Source: Streptomyces guryensis
Lineage (GTDB): Bacteria > Actinomycetota > Actinomycetes > Streptomycetales > Streptomycetaceae
NCBI RefSeq assembly: GCF_021261325.1
Contig: NZ_JAJSBI010000010.1
Location: forward strand, 62,001 to 126,000
DNA: 64,000 bases
Reading direction: 5' to 3'
The position numbers and the translations under genes were made by a program. This document shows, in pieces, positions 8,239 through 16,677 of this stretch (positions are counted from its first letter, which is position 1; each line of letters opens with the position of its first letter). Under the pieces are notes generated by a model. That model searched no databases. It saw nothing but the letters and a program-made list of their open reading frames with translations, and was not told the DNA's origin.

Positions 8239-8924
8239 GCGAGAACACCAACGGCGACATCACCGTCGTCCACGTCATGCGGCACGGTGAGGTCGCCAAC
8301 CCGGACGGGGTCCTGTACGGGCGGCTGCCCGGCTACCGGCTGTCCGAGCTGGGGCGGCAGATGGCCGACCGGGTCGCCGAGCACCTCGCCCCCCGCGACA
8401 TCACCTACGTCTGCGCCTCCCCGCTGGAGCGGGCCCAGGAGACGGCCACCCCGATCGCCAAGGCACACGGGCTCGGCCTCGCCAGCGACGAGCGGCTCAT
8501 CGAGGCCGACAACGTCTTCCAGGGCAAGACCTTCGGGGTCGGGGACGGCGCGCTGAGGAAGCCGGGCAACTGGAAGCACCTCGTCAACCCGTTCAAGCCG
8601 TCGTGGGGCGAGCCGTACGTCGACATCGTCGTACGGATGATGCAGGCGCTGGACTCCGCCAAGGACCAGGCGCGGGGGCACGAGGCCGTCCTCGTCAGTC
8701 ACCAGCTGCCGATCTGGATCGTGCGGTCCTACGTCGAGAAGCGGCGGCTGTGGCACGACCCGCGCAAGCGGCAGTGCACGCTTGCCTCGCTGACGTCCTT
8801 CACGTATCAGGGCGACAAGCTGGTGGCCGTCGGCTACAGCGAGCCGGCCCGCGATCTCGTCCCCGTCCATCTCCTCGCGGGCGCCAAGCCGGCGAAGGGG
8901 AAGACCAAGGCCTTCGGCGCCTGA
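8235..8924 (+). CDS. Histidine phosphatase (phosphoglycerate mutase-like) family protein
   Basis: 229 residues from the GTG that overlaps the hemL stop. The catalytic phospho-histidine motif is MRHGEVANPDGVLYGRLPG (RHG), the second histidine lies in LVSHQLPIWI, and a SPLERAQETA motif sits between, all typical of branch-2 histidine phosphatases. The substrate is not evident; linkage to hemL and the cytochrome c assembly genes is conserved in Streptomyces and suggests a housekeeping phosphatase. No signal peptide. A hairpin at 8966 probably ends the transcript. Confidence 0.85.
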   Translation: MSENTNGDITVVHVMRHGEVANPDGVLYGRLPGYRLSELGRQMADRVAEHLAPRDITYVCASPLERAQETATPIAKAHGLGLASDERLIEADNVFQGKTFGVGDGALRKPGNWKHLVNPFKPSWGEPYVDIVVRMMQALDSAKDQARGHEAVLVSHQLPIWIVRSYVEKRRLWHDPRKRQCTLASLTSFTYQGDKLVAVGYSEPARDLVPVHLLAGAKPAKGKTKAFGA

Positions 8925-8965
8925 GGCTCCCTTTGGGGAAGTCATGGGGCGCCATTGGGGGATGG

Positions 8966-8985
8966 GGAATCCCCTTTGGGATTCC
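8966..8985. terminator. Perfect 8-bp inverted repeat after the phosphatase gene
   Basis: GGAATCCC (8966-8973) and GGGATTCC (8978-8985) with loop CTTT, 41 bp after the stop at 8924. There is no U-tract, as is common for Streptomyces terminators. Confidence 0.65.
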
Positions 8986-9096
8986 ATGACACGTTCGTGA
9001 CAATTGTTGCCAGATCAGCGTGATCGTGAGGAACCACCCCCTTCGTCATGTCCTCTGAATGGGTGACCACCACAGCACATGACGATCGGGGTTGGA

Positions 9097-10377
9097 ATGA
9101 GTGCTCTCACTCGAAGGGGAATGCTCGGGCTCGGCGCGGGCGCCGCGGCCGCCGTCGGACTCTCCGGATGCGGCACCCTCACGCCGTCAGACGGGTCGAC
9201 CCATGGTTCAGGTTCCAAGGGCGGTGCATCCGGCAAACCGTCGCACCCCGCGCGCCCCATCGGCGACGGCTCGACCTCCTTCACCGGCAAGCAGCCCCAC
9301 CAGCCCGCGAAGCCCGAGCCGTTGGAGCCGGGGCAGACCCCGCCGCAGTTCGTGATCTTCTCCTGGGACGGGGCGGGCGAGGTCGGCAACGGGCTCTTCC
9401 CGCGCTTCCTCGACCTCGCCAAGCAGCACCAGGCGTCCATGACCTTCTTCCTCTCCGGGCTGTATCTGCTGCCCGAGTCGAAGAAGCGCCTCTACAACCC
9501 GCCGAACAACCCGCGCGGGGCCTCCGACATCGGCTACCTCACCGACGAGCACGTCAAGGCCACCCTCACCAACGTCAACCGCGCCTGGCTCGAAGGGCAC
9601 GAGATAGGCACCCACTTCAACGGCCACTTCTGCTCCGGCTACGGCACCGTCGGCAACTGGACGCCCGCGCAGTGGAGGAGCGAGATAGCGCAGGCCAAGG
9701 CCTTTGTGAAGGAGTGGCGGACCAACACCGGCTGGACCGACATGCCGTCCCTGCCCTTCGACTACGACAAGGAGCTCGTCGGCGGCCGCACGCCCTGTCT
9801 GCTCGGCCAGAACAACCTGCTGCCCACCGCCAAGAAGCTCGGCTGGCGCTACGACGCCTCCTCGCCCGGCGGCCGCCAGGTCTGGCCCGAGAAGAAGCAC
9901 GGGCTCTGGGACCTGCCGCTGCAGCAGATCCCGTTCCCCGGGCGCAGCTTCGAGGTCCTGTCGATGGACTACAACATGCTCGCCAACCAGTCGGTCAACT
10001 CGACCAAGGCACCGGCCTACAACTACCCGGGGTGGCGCACCCAGGCCTCGAAGGCCTACATAGCAGGCTTCCAGCGGGCATACGAGACAAACCGCGCACC
10101 CTTCTTCATAGGCAACCACTTCGAGCACTGGAACGGCGGCATCTACATGGACGCCGTCGAGGAGGCGTTCAAGCACATCGCGCAGGAGAAGGAGAAGGGC
10201 GCGGACGTACGCCTCGTCTCGTTCCGGCAGTTCGTCGACTGGATGGACGTGCAGAAGCCGGAGGTGCTCGCCAAGCTGCGGACGCTGGAAGTCGGCCGGG
10301 CGCCGGTGGGCGGCTGGAAGACGTTCCTCAAGGAGACGCCGACCTCCTCTTCCTCGCCCACCGGACAGGCTGCCTGA
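9097..10377 (+). CDS. Tat-type lipoprotein, polysaccharide-deacetylase-like
   Basis: 426 residues from ATG 9097 (MSALTRRGMLGLG); ATG 9079 is an in-frame alternative. The N-terminus has a twin-arginine-like TRRGMLG, a hydrophobic run and a lipobox LSGC, so it is probably a secreted lipoprotein. A Gly/Ser/Pro linker follows. From about residue 85 the sequence resembles the NodB-type deacetylase fold (FVIFSWDGAGEVGN with the catalytic-type Asp, SMTFFLSGLYLL, HEIGTHFNGHFC with a possible metal His pair). The exact substrate is unknown, probably cell wall glycan. It lies immediately upstream of the cytochrome c assembly genes but about 65 bp separate. Confidence 0.75.
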   Translation: MSALTRRGMLGLGAGAAAAVGLSGCGTLTPSDGSTHGSGSKGGASGKPSHPARPIGDGSTSFTGKQPHQPAKPEPLEPGQTPPQFVIFSWDGAGEVGNGLFPRFLDLAKQHQASMTFFLSGLYLLPESKKRLYNPPNNPRGASDIGYLTDEHVKATLTNVNRAWLEGHEIGTHFNGHFCSGYGTVGNWTPAQWRSEIAQAKAFVKEWRTNTGWTDMPSLPFDYDKELVGGRTPCLLGQNNLLPTAKKLGWRYDASSPGGRQVWPEKKHGLWDLPLQQIPFPGRSFEVLSMDYNMLANQSVNSTKAPAYNYPGWRTQASKAYIAGFQRAYETNRAPFFIGNHFEHWNGGIYMDAVEEAFKHIAQEKEKGADVRLVSFRQFVDWMDVQKPEVLAKLRTLEVGRAPVGGWKTFLKETPTSSSSPTGQAA

Positions 10378-10443
10378 AATGCGGGTTTCTCCCCGCAAGG
10401 GGGGTGCGCACGACCCCGGGAACGGGCATGCGAAACTTTTCAC

Positions 10444-11067
10444 ATGAGTGCCGCCAGCCGCGCCCCCGTGCGCCCGAACCGCGCACGTCGCCGAGCCGTC
10501 CTGACCACCGCCGGTGCCGCGGTCGCCACGCTGCTGATGTCCGCCTGCTCGTCCGGAGGGACCTCCGGCGGGGGCGGTGACACCAACTTCGTCTTGGGCA
10601 AGGACGGCATCTCCACCGCGAAGAAGGGGGAGCGGGCCGAGGCGCCCGACCTGTCCGGCAAGACGGTCAACGGGGGACAGCTCGACGTCGCCGCCTACAA
10701 GGGCAAGGTCGTCGTCCTGAACGTATGGGGCTCCTGGTGTGCCCCCTGCCGTGCCGAGGCACCCAACTTCGAGAAGGTCTACCAGGACCTCAAGGCCAAG
10801 GGCGTCCAGTTCGTCGGCATCAACACCCGCGACACCAGCACCCAGAACGCGGTCGCCTTCGAGAAGCAGCAGGGCATCACCTACCAGAGCCTGTACGACC
10901 CCACGGGCAAGCTGATGCTCCGCTTCAAGAGGGGCACGCTCAACCCGCAGGCGGTCCCCTCCACGCTCGTCCTCGACCGGGAGGGCAGGATCGCCGCCCG
11001 CTCGCTGGCCGCGCTCAGCGAGGACAAGCTGCGCAAGATGATCGCCCCGGTCCTCGCGGAGAAGTGA
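10444..11067 (+). CDS. resA: Thiol-disulfide reductase lipoprotein ResA/TlpA-like
   Basis: 207 residues with a basic N-terminus, hydrophobic segment and lipobox LLMSAC, then a thioredoxin fold with active site WCAPC in VLNVWGSWCAPCRAE and the cis-Pro loop AVPSTLVLD. It keeps apocytochrome c haem-binding cysteines reduced on the outside of the membrane. It heads the System II operon; ccdA starts two bases after its stop. No ribosome site is obvious just before the ATG, so a leaderless mRNA is possible. Confidence 0.92.
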   Translation: MSAASRAPVRPNRARRRAVLTTAGAAVATLLMSACSSGGTSGGGGDTNFVLGKDGISTAKKGERAEAPDLSGKTVNGGQLDVAAYKGKVVVLNVWGSWCAPCRAEAPNFEKVYQDLKAKGVQFVGINTRDTSTQNAVAFEKQQGITYQSLYDPTGKLMLRFKRGTLNPQAVPSTLVLDREGRIAARSLAALSEDKLRKMIAPVLAEK

Positions 11068-11068
11068 C

Positions 11069-11839
11069 GTGACCTCAGTCACCACGCTCGCTGCGGCGGA
11101 CGTCAACGACACGGTGCTCAACGGCGCCCTGCTGCTCGCCCTGCCCATCGCGATCCTCGGCGGACTCGTCTCCTTCTTCTCCCCGTGCGTCCTGCCGCTC
11201 GTCCCCGGCTATCTGTCGTACGTCACCGGGGTCGCCGGCACCGACCTGGCCGAGGCCCGGCGCGGGCGGATGGTCGCCGGGGCCTCCCTCTTCGTGCTCG
11301 GCTTCACCGCCGTCTTCGTCTCCGGCGGGGCCCTGTTCGGTTCCTTCGGGTACACCCTCCAGGAGCACAAGGGCGTCCTCACGAAGGTGCTGGGCGTGCT
11401 CATGATCCTCATGGGCGTCTTCTTCATGGGCCTGATGCCCTGGATGACCCAGCGGGAGTTCCGGTTCCACAAGAGGCCCGTGGCAGGGCTCGTCGGCGCC
11501 CCGCTGCTCGGCGCTCTGTTCGGCATCGGCTGGACCCCCTGCATCGGCCCCACCCTCGGCTCCGTGCTGACCCTGTCCGCCCAGCAGTCCAGCGCGGGCC
11601 GGGGCGCCATACTGACGGTCGCCTACTGCCTCGGTCTCGGCGTACCGTTCGTGCTCGCCGCGGTCGCCTTCCGCAAGGCGCTCGGCGTCTTCGGCTGGGT
11701 CAAGCGCCACTATGTCTGGGTGATGCGGATCGGCGGCACGATGATGATCGTGACCGGTCTGCTGCTGCTCACCGGCGTCTGGGACCAACTCGTGCAGGAC
11801 ATGCAGTCCTGGTCCGCCGGCTTCACTGTGGGGATCTGA
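11069..11839 (+). CDS. ccdA: Cytochrome c biogenesis thiol transporter CcdA
   Basis: 256 residues, GTG start one base after the resA stop codon. It is a six-helix DsbD/CcdA membrane protein that moves reducing equivalents from cytosolic thioredoxin to ResA. The two redox cysteines are in FFSPCVLPLVPGY (TM1) and IGWTPCIGPTLGS (TM4), both followed by proline-rich turns as in the family. It lies three bases before resB. Confidence 0.95.
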   Translation: MTSVTTLAAADVNDTVLNGALLLALPIAILGGLVSFFSPCVLPLVPGYLSYVTGVAGTDLAEARRGRMVAGASLFVLGFTAVFVSGGALFGSFGYTLQEHKGVLTKVLGVLMILMGVFFMGLMPWMTQREFRFHKRPVAGLVGAPLLGALFGIGWTPCIGPTLGSVLTLSAQQSSAGRGAILTVAYCLGLGVPFVLAAVAFRKALGVFGWVKRHYVWVMRIGGTMMIVTGLLLLTGVWDQLVQDMQSWSAGFTVGI

Positions 11840-11842
11840 TCG

Positions 11843-13609
11843 ATGAGCAAGACCACCGCCACCGGTACGCCCCCCGAGCGGGCCGACGACCCGGACCTCG
11901 GCGCCGCCGGCTCCCAGCTCTCCACCGCGCCCCGGGAGGAACTGGCGAACCTGCCCGCCCTGGGCGTCATCGGCTGGGCCCGCTGGTTCTGGCGGCAGCT
12001 CACCTCCATGCGGGTCGCGCTGCTGCTGCTCCTGCTCCTCTCGCTCGGCGCGATCCCCGGCTCGCTGATCCCGCAGTCCGGCATCGACGAGACGAAGGTC
12101 GCCGACTTCCGCAAGGCGCACAGCTTCCTGGCGCCGGTCTACGACAAGCTCGGCCTCTTCCACGTCTACAGCTCGGTGTGGTTCTCCGCGATCTACATCC
12201 TGCTGTTCGTCTCCCTCATCGGCTGCATCATCCCGCGCACCTGGCAGTTCATCGGCCAACTTCGCGGCCGCCCCCCGGGCGCCCCCAAGCGCCTGACCCG
12301 GCTGCCCGCCTACACCACCTGGCGCACCGAGACCGAGCCCGAGCAGGTCCGCGAGGCCGCCCTCGCCCTCCTCAAGAAGCGCCGCTTCCGCGCGCACCTC
12401 GCCGGTGACGCCGTCGCCGCCGAGAAGGGCTATCTGCGCGAGATCGGCAACCTCGCCTTCCACATCGCGCTGATCGTGCTGCTGACCGCCTTCGCCTGGG
12501 GGCAGCTCTTCAAGTCCGAGGGCAACAAGCTCGTCGTCGAGGGCGACGGCTTCTCCAACACCCTCAGCCAGTACGACGACTTCAAGTCCGGCAACCTCTT
12601 CAGCAGCGACGACCTGGTGCCGTTCAGCTTCAACCTGGACAAGTTCACCGGCACCTACGAGACGAGCGGCCCCAACCGGGGCACCCCGCGCACCTACCAG
12701 GCCGCCCTCACCTACAGCCAGGGCGCCTACGGCAAGGACAAGAAGGACCTCGTCAAGGTCAACGAGCCGCTGGAGATCGGCAACGCCAAGGTCTACCTCA
12801 CCGCCCACGGCTACGCTCCCCTCATCACGGTCCGCGACGGCAGGGGCAGGGTCGTCTACCGTGACGCCGTACCGCTCCTCCCGCTCGACTCCAACGTCAC
12901 CTCCACCGGGGTGGTCAAGGTCCTCGACGGGTACAAGAACGCCAAGGGCGTCAGCGAACAGCTGGGCATCTCGGCCTTCTTCCTGCCGACGTACACCAAG
13001 GGCAGCGAGACGGCCTCCACGTTCCCCGCGCTGCAGAACCCGGTTCTGAACCTGACGCCGTACCACGGCGACCTCGGCGTCGACTCCGGTATCCCGCAGA
13101 GCGTGTACCAGCTCGACAAGTCGCATGTGAAGGAGTTCAAGGACTCCAAGGGCGCCCAGCTCAGGGACAACCTGAAGCCGGGCCAGACCATGCAGCTCCC
13201 GAACGGTGCCGGCACGGTCACCTACGAGTCCACCAAGGAGTGGGCGAACTTCCAGGTCGTCCAGCAGCCCGGCACCGACTGGGCACTCGGCGGCGCACTC
13301 GTCGCCATCTTCGGCCTCGCCGGCTCCCTGTTCATCCAGCGCCGCAGGGTGTGGGTCCGGGCCGTCAAGGGGGCCGACGGCGTGACGGTCGTGGAGATGG
13401 CCGGCCTCGGCCGCAGCGAGTCCGCCAAGGTGCCCGAGGAACTCGGCGACCTCGCCGGGATCCTGTACGACGGGGCGCCGGGCGCGCCCGAGCCCGATGA
13501 CGACACAGACGACCACTCCGACGCCGAACCCGACGCCGGCTCCTCAGACCAAGACGACACCACCACCCCCGACACCGAAGTCGTACCTGCCGAAGGGGCT
13601 GAGAAGTGA
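11843..13609 (+). CDS. resB: Cytochrome c biogenesis protein ResB (Ccs1)
   Basis: 588 residues. Helices near 45-65 (MRVALLLLLLLSLGAIPGS) and around 105-125, a third near 200-220 (IALIVLLTAFAWGQLF), a large extracytoplasmic domain, and a final helix near 480-500 (GGALVAIFGLAGSLFIQRRRVWVR) match ResB/Ccs1. With CcsB it forms the haem-delivery and ligation complex. The last 50 residues are acidic and Asp/Thr-rich, a Streptomyces-typical tail. The stop overlaps the ccsB GTG start by four bases. Confidence 0.94.
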   Translation: MSKTTATGTPPERADDPDLGAAGSQLSTAPREELANLPALGVIGWARWFWRQLTSMRVALLLLLLLSLGAIPGSLIPQSGIDETKVADFRKAHSFLAPVYDKLGLFHVYSSVWFSAIYILLFVSLIGCIIPRTWQFIGQLRGRPPGAPKRLTRLPAYTTWRTETEPEQVREAALALLKKRRFRAHLAGDAVAAEKGYLREIGNLAFHIALIVLLTAFAWGQLFKSEGNKLVVEGDGFSNTLSQYDDFKSGNLFSSDDLVPFSFNLDKFTGTYETSGPNRGTPRTYQAALTYSQGAYGKDKKDLVKVNEPLEIGNAKVYLTAHGYAPLITVRDGRGRVVYRDAVPLLPLDSNVTSTGVVKVLDGYKNAKGVSEQLGISAFFLPTYTKGSETASTFPALQNPVLNLTPYHGDLGVDSGIPQSVYQLDKSHVKEFKDSKGAQLRDNLKPGQTMQLPNGAGTVTYESTKEWANFQVVQQPGTDWALGGALVAIFGLAGSLFIQRRRVWVRAVKGADGVTVVEMAGLGRSESAKVPEELGDLAGILYDGAPGAPEPDDDTDDHSDAEPDAGSSDQDDTTTPDTEVVPAEGAEK

Positions 13610-14703
13610 CTCTCGCCGCCGGAACCGAGTTGGCCACGGCCACCAACGAACACCTCGCGAACATCAGCAACACGCTGATCTACTCCGCGATGGCCGTCTA
13701 CACCCTGGCCTTCTTCACCTACATCGCGGAATGGATTTTCGGCAGCCGCAGCAAGATCGCCCGCACTGCCAACGCGCTCACCGCCGGCAAGGCGGCGGCG
13801 AAGGCACCCGTGGTCACCGTGAACAAGGCCGGCGGCACCGCCGTACTGGAGCGGCCCAAGGTCGTCGTACGGGCCTCGGCCGGTGCGCGGGACGTGCCCG
13901 ACGGGCCCGGCGCGCACGGCGGGGACGAGCAGGGCGACCTCTACGGGCGTATCGCCATCTCGCTCACCGTGCTCGCCTTCCTCATCCACCTCGGTGGTGT
14001 GGTCGCCCGCGCGGCCTCGGTGGAGCGGGCGCCGTGGGGCAACATGTACGAGTTCAACATCACCTTCTCCACCGTCGCCGTCGGCGTGTACCTCACGCTG
14101 CTCGCGCTGAAGAAGAACATCCGCTGGCTCGGGCTGTTCCTGATCACCACGGTCCTCCTCGACCTCGGCATCGCCGTCACTGTCTTGTACACCGCCAGTG
14201 ACCAGTTGGTTCCCGCCCTGCACTCGTACTGGCTCTACATCCACGTGTCCACCGCCATCCTGTGCGGCGCGGTCTTCTACGTGGGCGCCGTCGGCACGCT
14301 CCTGTACCTCTTCAAGGACTCGTACGAGACCAAGCTGGAGAACGGCGGCACCCCCGGCCGCTTCGCGACGTCCTTCCTGGAGCGCCTGCCCGCCTCGTCC
14401 TCCCTGGACAAGTTCTCGTACCGCATCAACGCGGCCGTCTTCCCACTGTGGACGTTCACGATCATCGCGGGCGCGATCTGGGCCGAGTCGGCCTGGGGCC
14501 GCTACTGGGGCTGGGACCCGAAGGAGACCTGGGCGTTCATCACCTGGGTCGCCTACGCCTGCTACCTGCACGCCCGCGCCACCGCCGGCTGGAAGGGCCG
14601 CAAGGCCGCCTATCTGGCGCTGATCGCCTTCGGCTGCTGGCTCTTCAACTACTACGGAGTCAACATCTTCGTCTCCGGCAAGCACTCGTACGCGGGCGTC
14701 TGA
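13606..14703 (+). CDS. ccsB: Cytochrome c biogenesis protein CcsB/ResC (CcsA family)
   Basis: 365 residues, GTG start within the resB stop. An eight-helix haem-handling protein: it carries the tryptophan-rich WWD-type signature WGRYWGWDPKETWAFITW near residue 300, and histidines in RAASVERAPWGNMYEF and LHSYWLYIHV regions that fit external haem ligands. The segment about 60-100 is a soluble charged insert. With ResB it attaches haem to exported apocytochromes. It is the last gene of the resA-ccdA-resB-ccsB operon. Confidence 0.95.
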   Translation: MTLAAGTELATATNEHLANISNTLIYSAMAVYTLAFFTYIAEWIFGSRSKIARTANALTAGKAAAKAPVVTVNKAGGTAVLERPKVVVRASAGARDVPDGPGAHGGDEQGDLYGRIAISLTVLAFLIHLGGVVARAASVERAPWGNMYEFNITFSTVAVGVYLTLLALKKNIRWLGLFLITTVLLDLGIAVTVLYTASDQLVPALHSYWLYIHVSTAILCGAVFYVGAVGTLLYLFKDSYETKLENGGTPGRFATSFLERLPASSSLDKFSYRINAAVFPLWTFTIIAGAIWAESAWGRYWGWDPKETWAFITWVAYACYLHARATAGWKGRKAAYLALIAFGCWLFNYYGVNIFVSGKHSYAGV

Positions 14704-14728
14704 GGTACCGAGGGCCGACACTGGTGTC

Positions 14729-15121
14729 ATGAGCGGTTCCATCGCACAGGGCACCAGTCAGACCCACGGGAACACGCACATGCTCCACTTCCTGGTGCGG
14801 GTTCCCCGGCGCATGGAGGACGTCTGGCCCGCGGTGGCCACCCCGGAGGGGCTCGCGGAGTGGTTCACCGCCGCAGACGTCCTCGAACCCCGGCTCGGCG
14901 GCGCGGTCACCCTGCGTGACCTGGGCAGCGGTCGGGTCACCGCGTGGGACGTGGACCGGGTCGCCGAGTACACGCTGGACGACGGCGGCCGGGTCCGCTT
15001 CCACCTGGAGCGGGACGGCGACGAAGGCACGGCCCTCCGCTTCACCCATGAGTACCGGGGCGACGCGGCGTCGGCGCCCGGCTGGCGGGCCCGCTTCGAG
15101 AAACTGGTCAGCCGACGGTGA
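14729..15121 (+). CDS. SRPBCC (AHSA1-like) domain protein
   Basis: 130 residues. A single START/Bet v1-type fold is indicated by VRVPRRMEDVWPAVATPEGLAEWFTA at residues 25-50, then an alternating beta pattern ending in a long helix; this is the Activator-of-Hsp90-homology-like family common in actinobacteria. The ligand is unknown. It starts 25 bp after ccsB and could be co-transcribed. Its end overlaps the end of the convergent oxygenase gene by 14 bp. ATG 14780 (MLHFLVRVP) is an alternative start that fits the fold better. Confidence 0.7.
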   Translation: MSGSIAQGTSQTHGNTHMLHFLVRVPRRMEDVWPAVATPEGLAEWFTAADVLEPRLGGAVTLRDLGSGRVTAWDVDRVAEYTLDDGGRVRFHLERDGDEGTALRFTHEYRGDAASAPGWRARFEKLVSRR

Positions 15122-16073
15122 TCGAGTCCAGCTTCTCCCGCAGATAGACGTGCGAGTCGACGGGCCCGTACGCCACCCGCCCCACCGGGGCCGGCACCGA
15201 CTCCACGATCGTTCCCGGCGTGCACTCGCCGAAGTACACGAGCGACATCAGCTCCTCGGCGGGCGCGTCCGCGGGCGGCGGCAGCACCCGGTGCCGCCCC
15301 GACCGCCATCTGTCACCGGTCCAACGGGCCATCAGATCCCCGACGTTGATGGTGAGGGCCGCCGGATCGAAGGGCGCGTCCTGCCAGCCGCCCTCGTCCG
15401 TCCAGACCTGCAGCCCGCCCTTCCCCGCCTGCCGGTCCAGGATCGTGACCGTACCGAAGTCGGTGTGCGGGCCGATCCGGAACTGGCCCGGCTGCGGCTC
15501 CCCGACGACCTCGGTGCCCGGGTACCAGTTGATGTTGAAGCCGTACGTCGGATGGTCCATGTGCCGGGAGAAGAAGTCCGGTTCCAGGCCGAGCGCCTCG
15601 CCGAGCAGGGAGAGGAGCTGCTTCTCCAGCTCACCCATCCGTTCCAGGTACTGCTCGCACAGCGCCCGGAGTTCCGGCACTTCCCGTGGCCACACGTTGG
15701 GCGCGTACCACTCCGCGTTGACGACGGGGTCCTCGAAGGGCTCGTGCGTCGCGAACGTCAGCGACTCCTTCAGGTCCGGCGGGGTCTGCGTACCCTCCGA
15801 GTAGCCGTTGGCCTCGGCGCCCGGGCCGAGCCAGCCGCGGCCCCCCACCTTCGCCGCGTACGGCTGCTTGGTGCCGGCGGGAAGCCGGAAGAACGCACGA
15901 GCCGCCTCCCGGATCGCGGACCGCAGCACCGGATCCACCCCGTGCCCGGTGACCAGCAGGAATCCGGCGGTCTGCAGGGCCTCGTCTACGGTGCGGGCGA
16001 TGGCGGCGCGGGCGTCCTCGCCGCCATCGAGCCAGGGCCGCAGATCGATGGTCGGAATACGCGGGTCACTCAC
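15108..16073 (-). CDS. Isopenicillin N synthase-like 2-oxoglutarate/Fe(II) dioxygenase
   Basis: 321 residues. The N-terminal DIOX_N segment (IPTIDLRPWLDG, GFLLVTGHGVD) and the iron-binding 2-His-1-Asp facial triad are visible: HTD in RIGPHTDFGTVTI and the distal His in SGRHRVLPP, with a downstream Arg-like co-substrate site. The substrate is unknown. Its GTG start overlaps the stop of the upstream deaminase gene by eight bases, so both form one minus-strand operon. A role in amino acid, nucleoside or secondary metabolite hydroxylation is possible; nothing in the context decides. Confidence 0.88.
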   Translation of the reverse strand: MSDPRIPTIDLRPWLDGGEDARAAIARTVDEALQTAGFLLVTGHGVDPVLRSAIREAARAFFRLPAGTKQPYAAKVGGRGWLGPGAEANGYSEGTQTPPDLKESLTFATHEPFEDPVVNAEWYAPNVWPREVPELRALCEQYLERMGELEKQLLSLLGEALGLEPDFFSRHMDHPTYGFNINWYPGTEVVGEPQPGQFRIGPHTDFGTVTILDRQAGKGGLQVWTDEGGWQDAPFDPAALTINVGDLMARWTGDRWRSGRHRVLPPPADAPAEELMSLVYFGECTPGTIVESVPAPVGRVAYGPVDSHVYLREKLDSITVG

Positions 16074-16560
16074 CGATGTCCTCGTTCCACAGTGCCGGAT
16101 GGTTCTTGATGAAGTCGCGCATCATCCCGGTGCACTCGGCGTCGTCCAGCAGCACGATCCGCACGCCGTGCTCGGCCAGCCAGTCGTGCCCGCCGTGGAA
16201 GGTGGCCGCCTCGCCGACCACCACCCGCGAGATGCCGAACTGGCGGACCAGACCGGAGCAGTACCAGCACGGCGAGAGGGTCGTGACCATGGTCGTACCG
16301 CGATACGAGCGCTGCCGTCCCGCATCGCGGAACGCGGCCGTCTCCGCGTGCATCGAGGGGTCGTCGTCCTGGACGCGCCGGTTGTGGCCGCGGCCGAGCA
16401 GGCTGCCGTCGGCGCCGTAGAGCGCGGCGCCGATCGGGATGCCGCCCTCCGCGAGGCCGGCGCGGGCCTCCGCGACGGCGGTGGCGAGCCAGCTCTGTGC
16501 GGTTGCCTGACCCGAAGGGTCCGAAGGGTCCGAAGGGTCCGAAGGGTTCACAGGGTGCAT
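16066..16560 (-). CDS. Cytosine/guanine-type nucleoside deaminase
   Basis: 164 residues from ATG 16560, chosen because GAGTGAGGAC precedes it; GTG 16587 is an upstream alternative. Zinc motifs of the cytidine-deaminase-like fold are intact: HAE in SMHAETAAF and PCWYC in LSPCWYCSG. The EDIGE C-terminus and DDAECTGMMRDFI are like fungal/bacterial cytosine deaminase. It would deaminate a free base in the cytosol. The N-terminus carries a repeat, SDP three times, encoded by the 9-bp tandem repeat at 16512-16547, which probably varies among strains. Confidence 0.88.
   Translation of the reverse strand: MHPVNPSDPSDPSDPSGQATAQSWLATAVAEARAGLAEGGIPIGAALYGADGSLLGRGHNRRVQDDDPSMHAETAAFRDAGRQRSYRGTTMVTTLSPCWYCSGLVRQFGISRVVVGEAATFHGGHDWLAEHGVRIVLLDDAECTGMMRDFIKNHPALWNEDIGE
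16512..16547. repeat. 9-bp tandem repeat in the deaminase N-terminus
   Basis: Four perfect copies of CCGAAGGGT (16512-16547). Being a multiple of three, length changes would add or remove Ser-Asp-Pro units without breaking the frame. Confidence 0.9.
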
Positions 16561-16632
16561 GTCCTCACTCTGCTGTGGCCGCAACACGCGGGCAACGTGT
16601 GCGTACGCGCCCAGTGGTCGGCTGCGGCGCCG

Positions 16633-16674
16633 TCGTGGCCGGCCGCGCAGTTCCCCGCGCCCCTTTCGGGGCTG
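16633..16674. repeat. Interspersed Streptomyces intergenic repeat, copy A
   Basis: The GCGCAGTTCCCCGCGCCCC-type sequence ending in the small palindrome GCCCC-TTTC-GGGGC is a family commonly seen between Streptomyces genes. Related longer pieces lie at 28378-28442 and 33861-33930. It sits between the deaminase and transglutaminase genes. Confidence 0.7.
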
Positions 16675-16677
16675 CTC

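Noticed and set aside
11075..13516. 813-codon minus-strand open frame opposite ccdA and resB
   Set aside because: It is antisense to two well-supported genes, is rich in Gly/Ala/Arg/Asp/Val with no domain, and is the kind of long antisense frame that high third-position GC creates.
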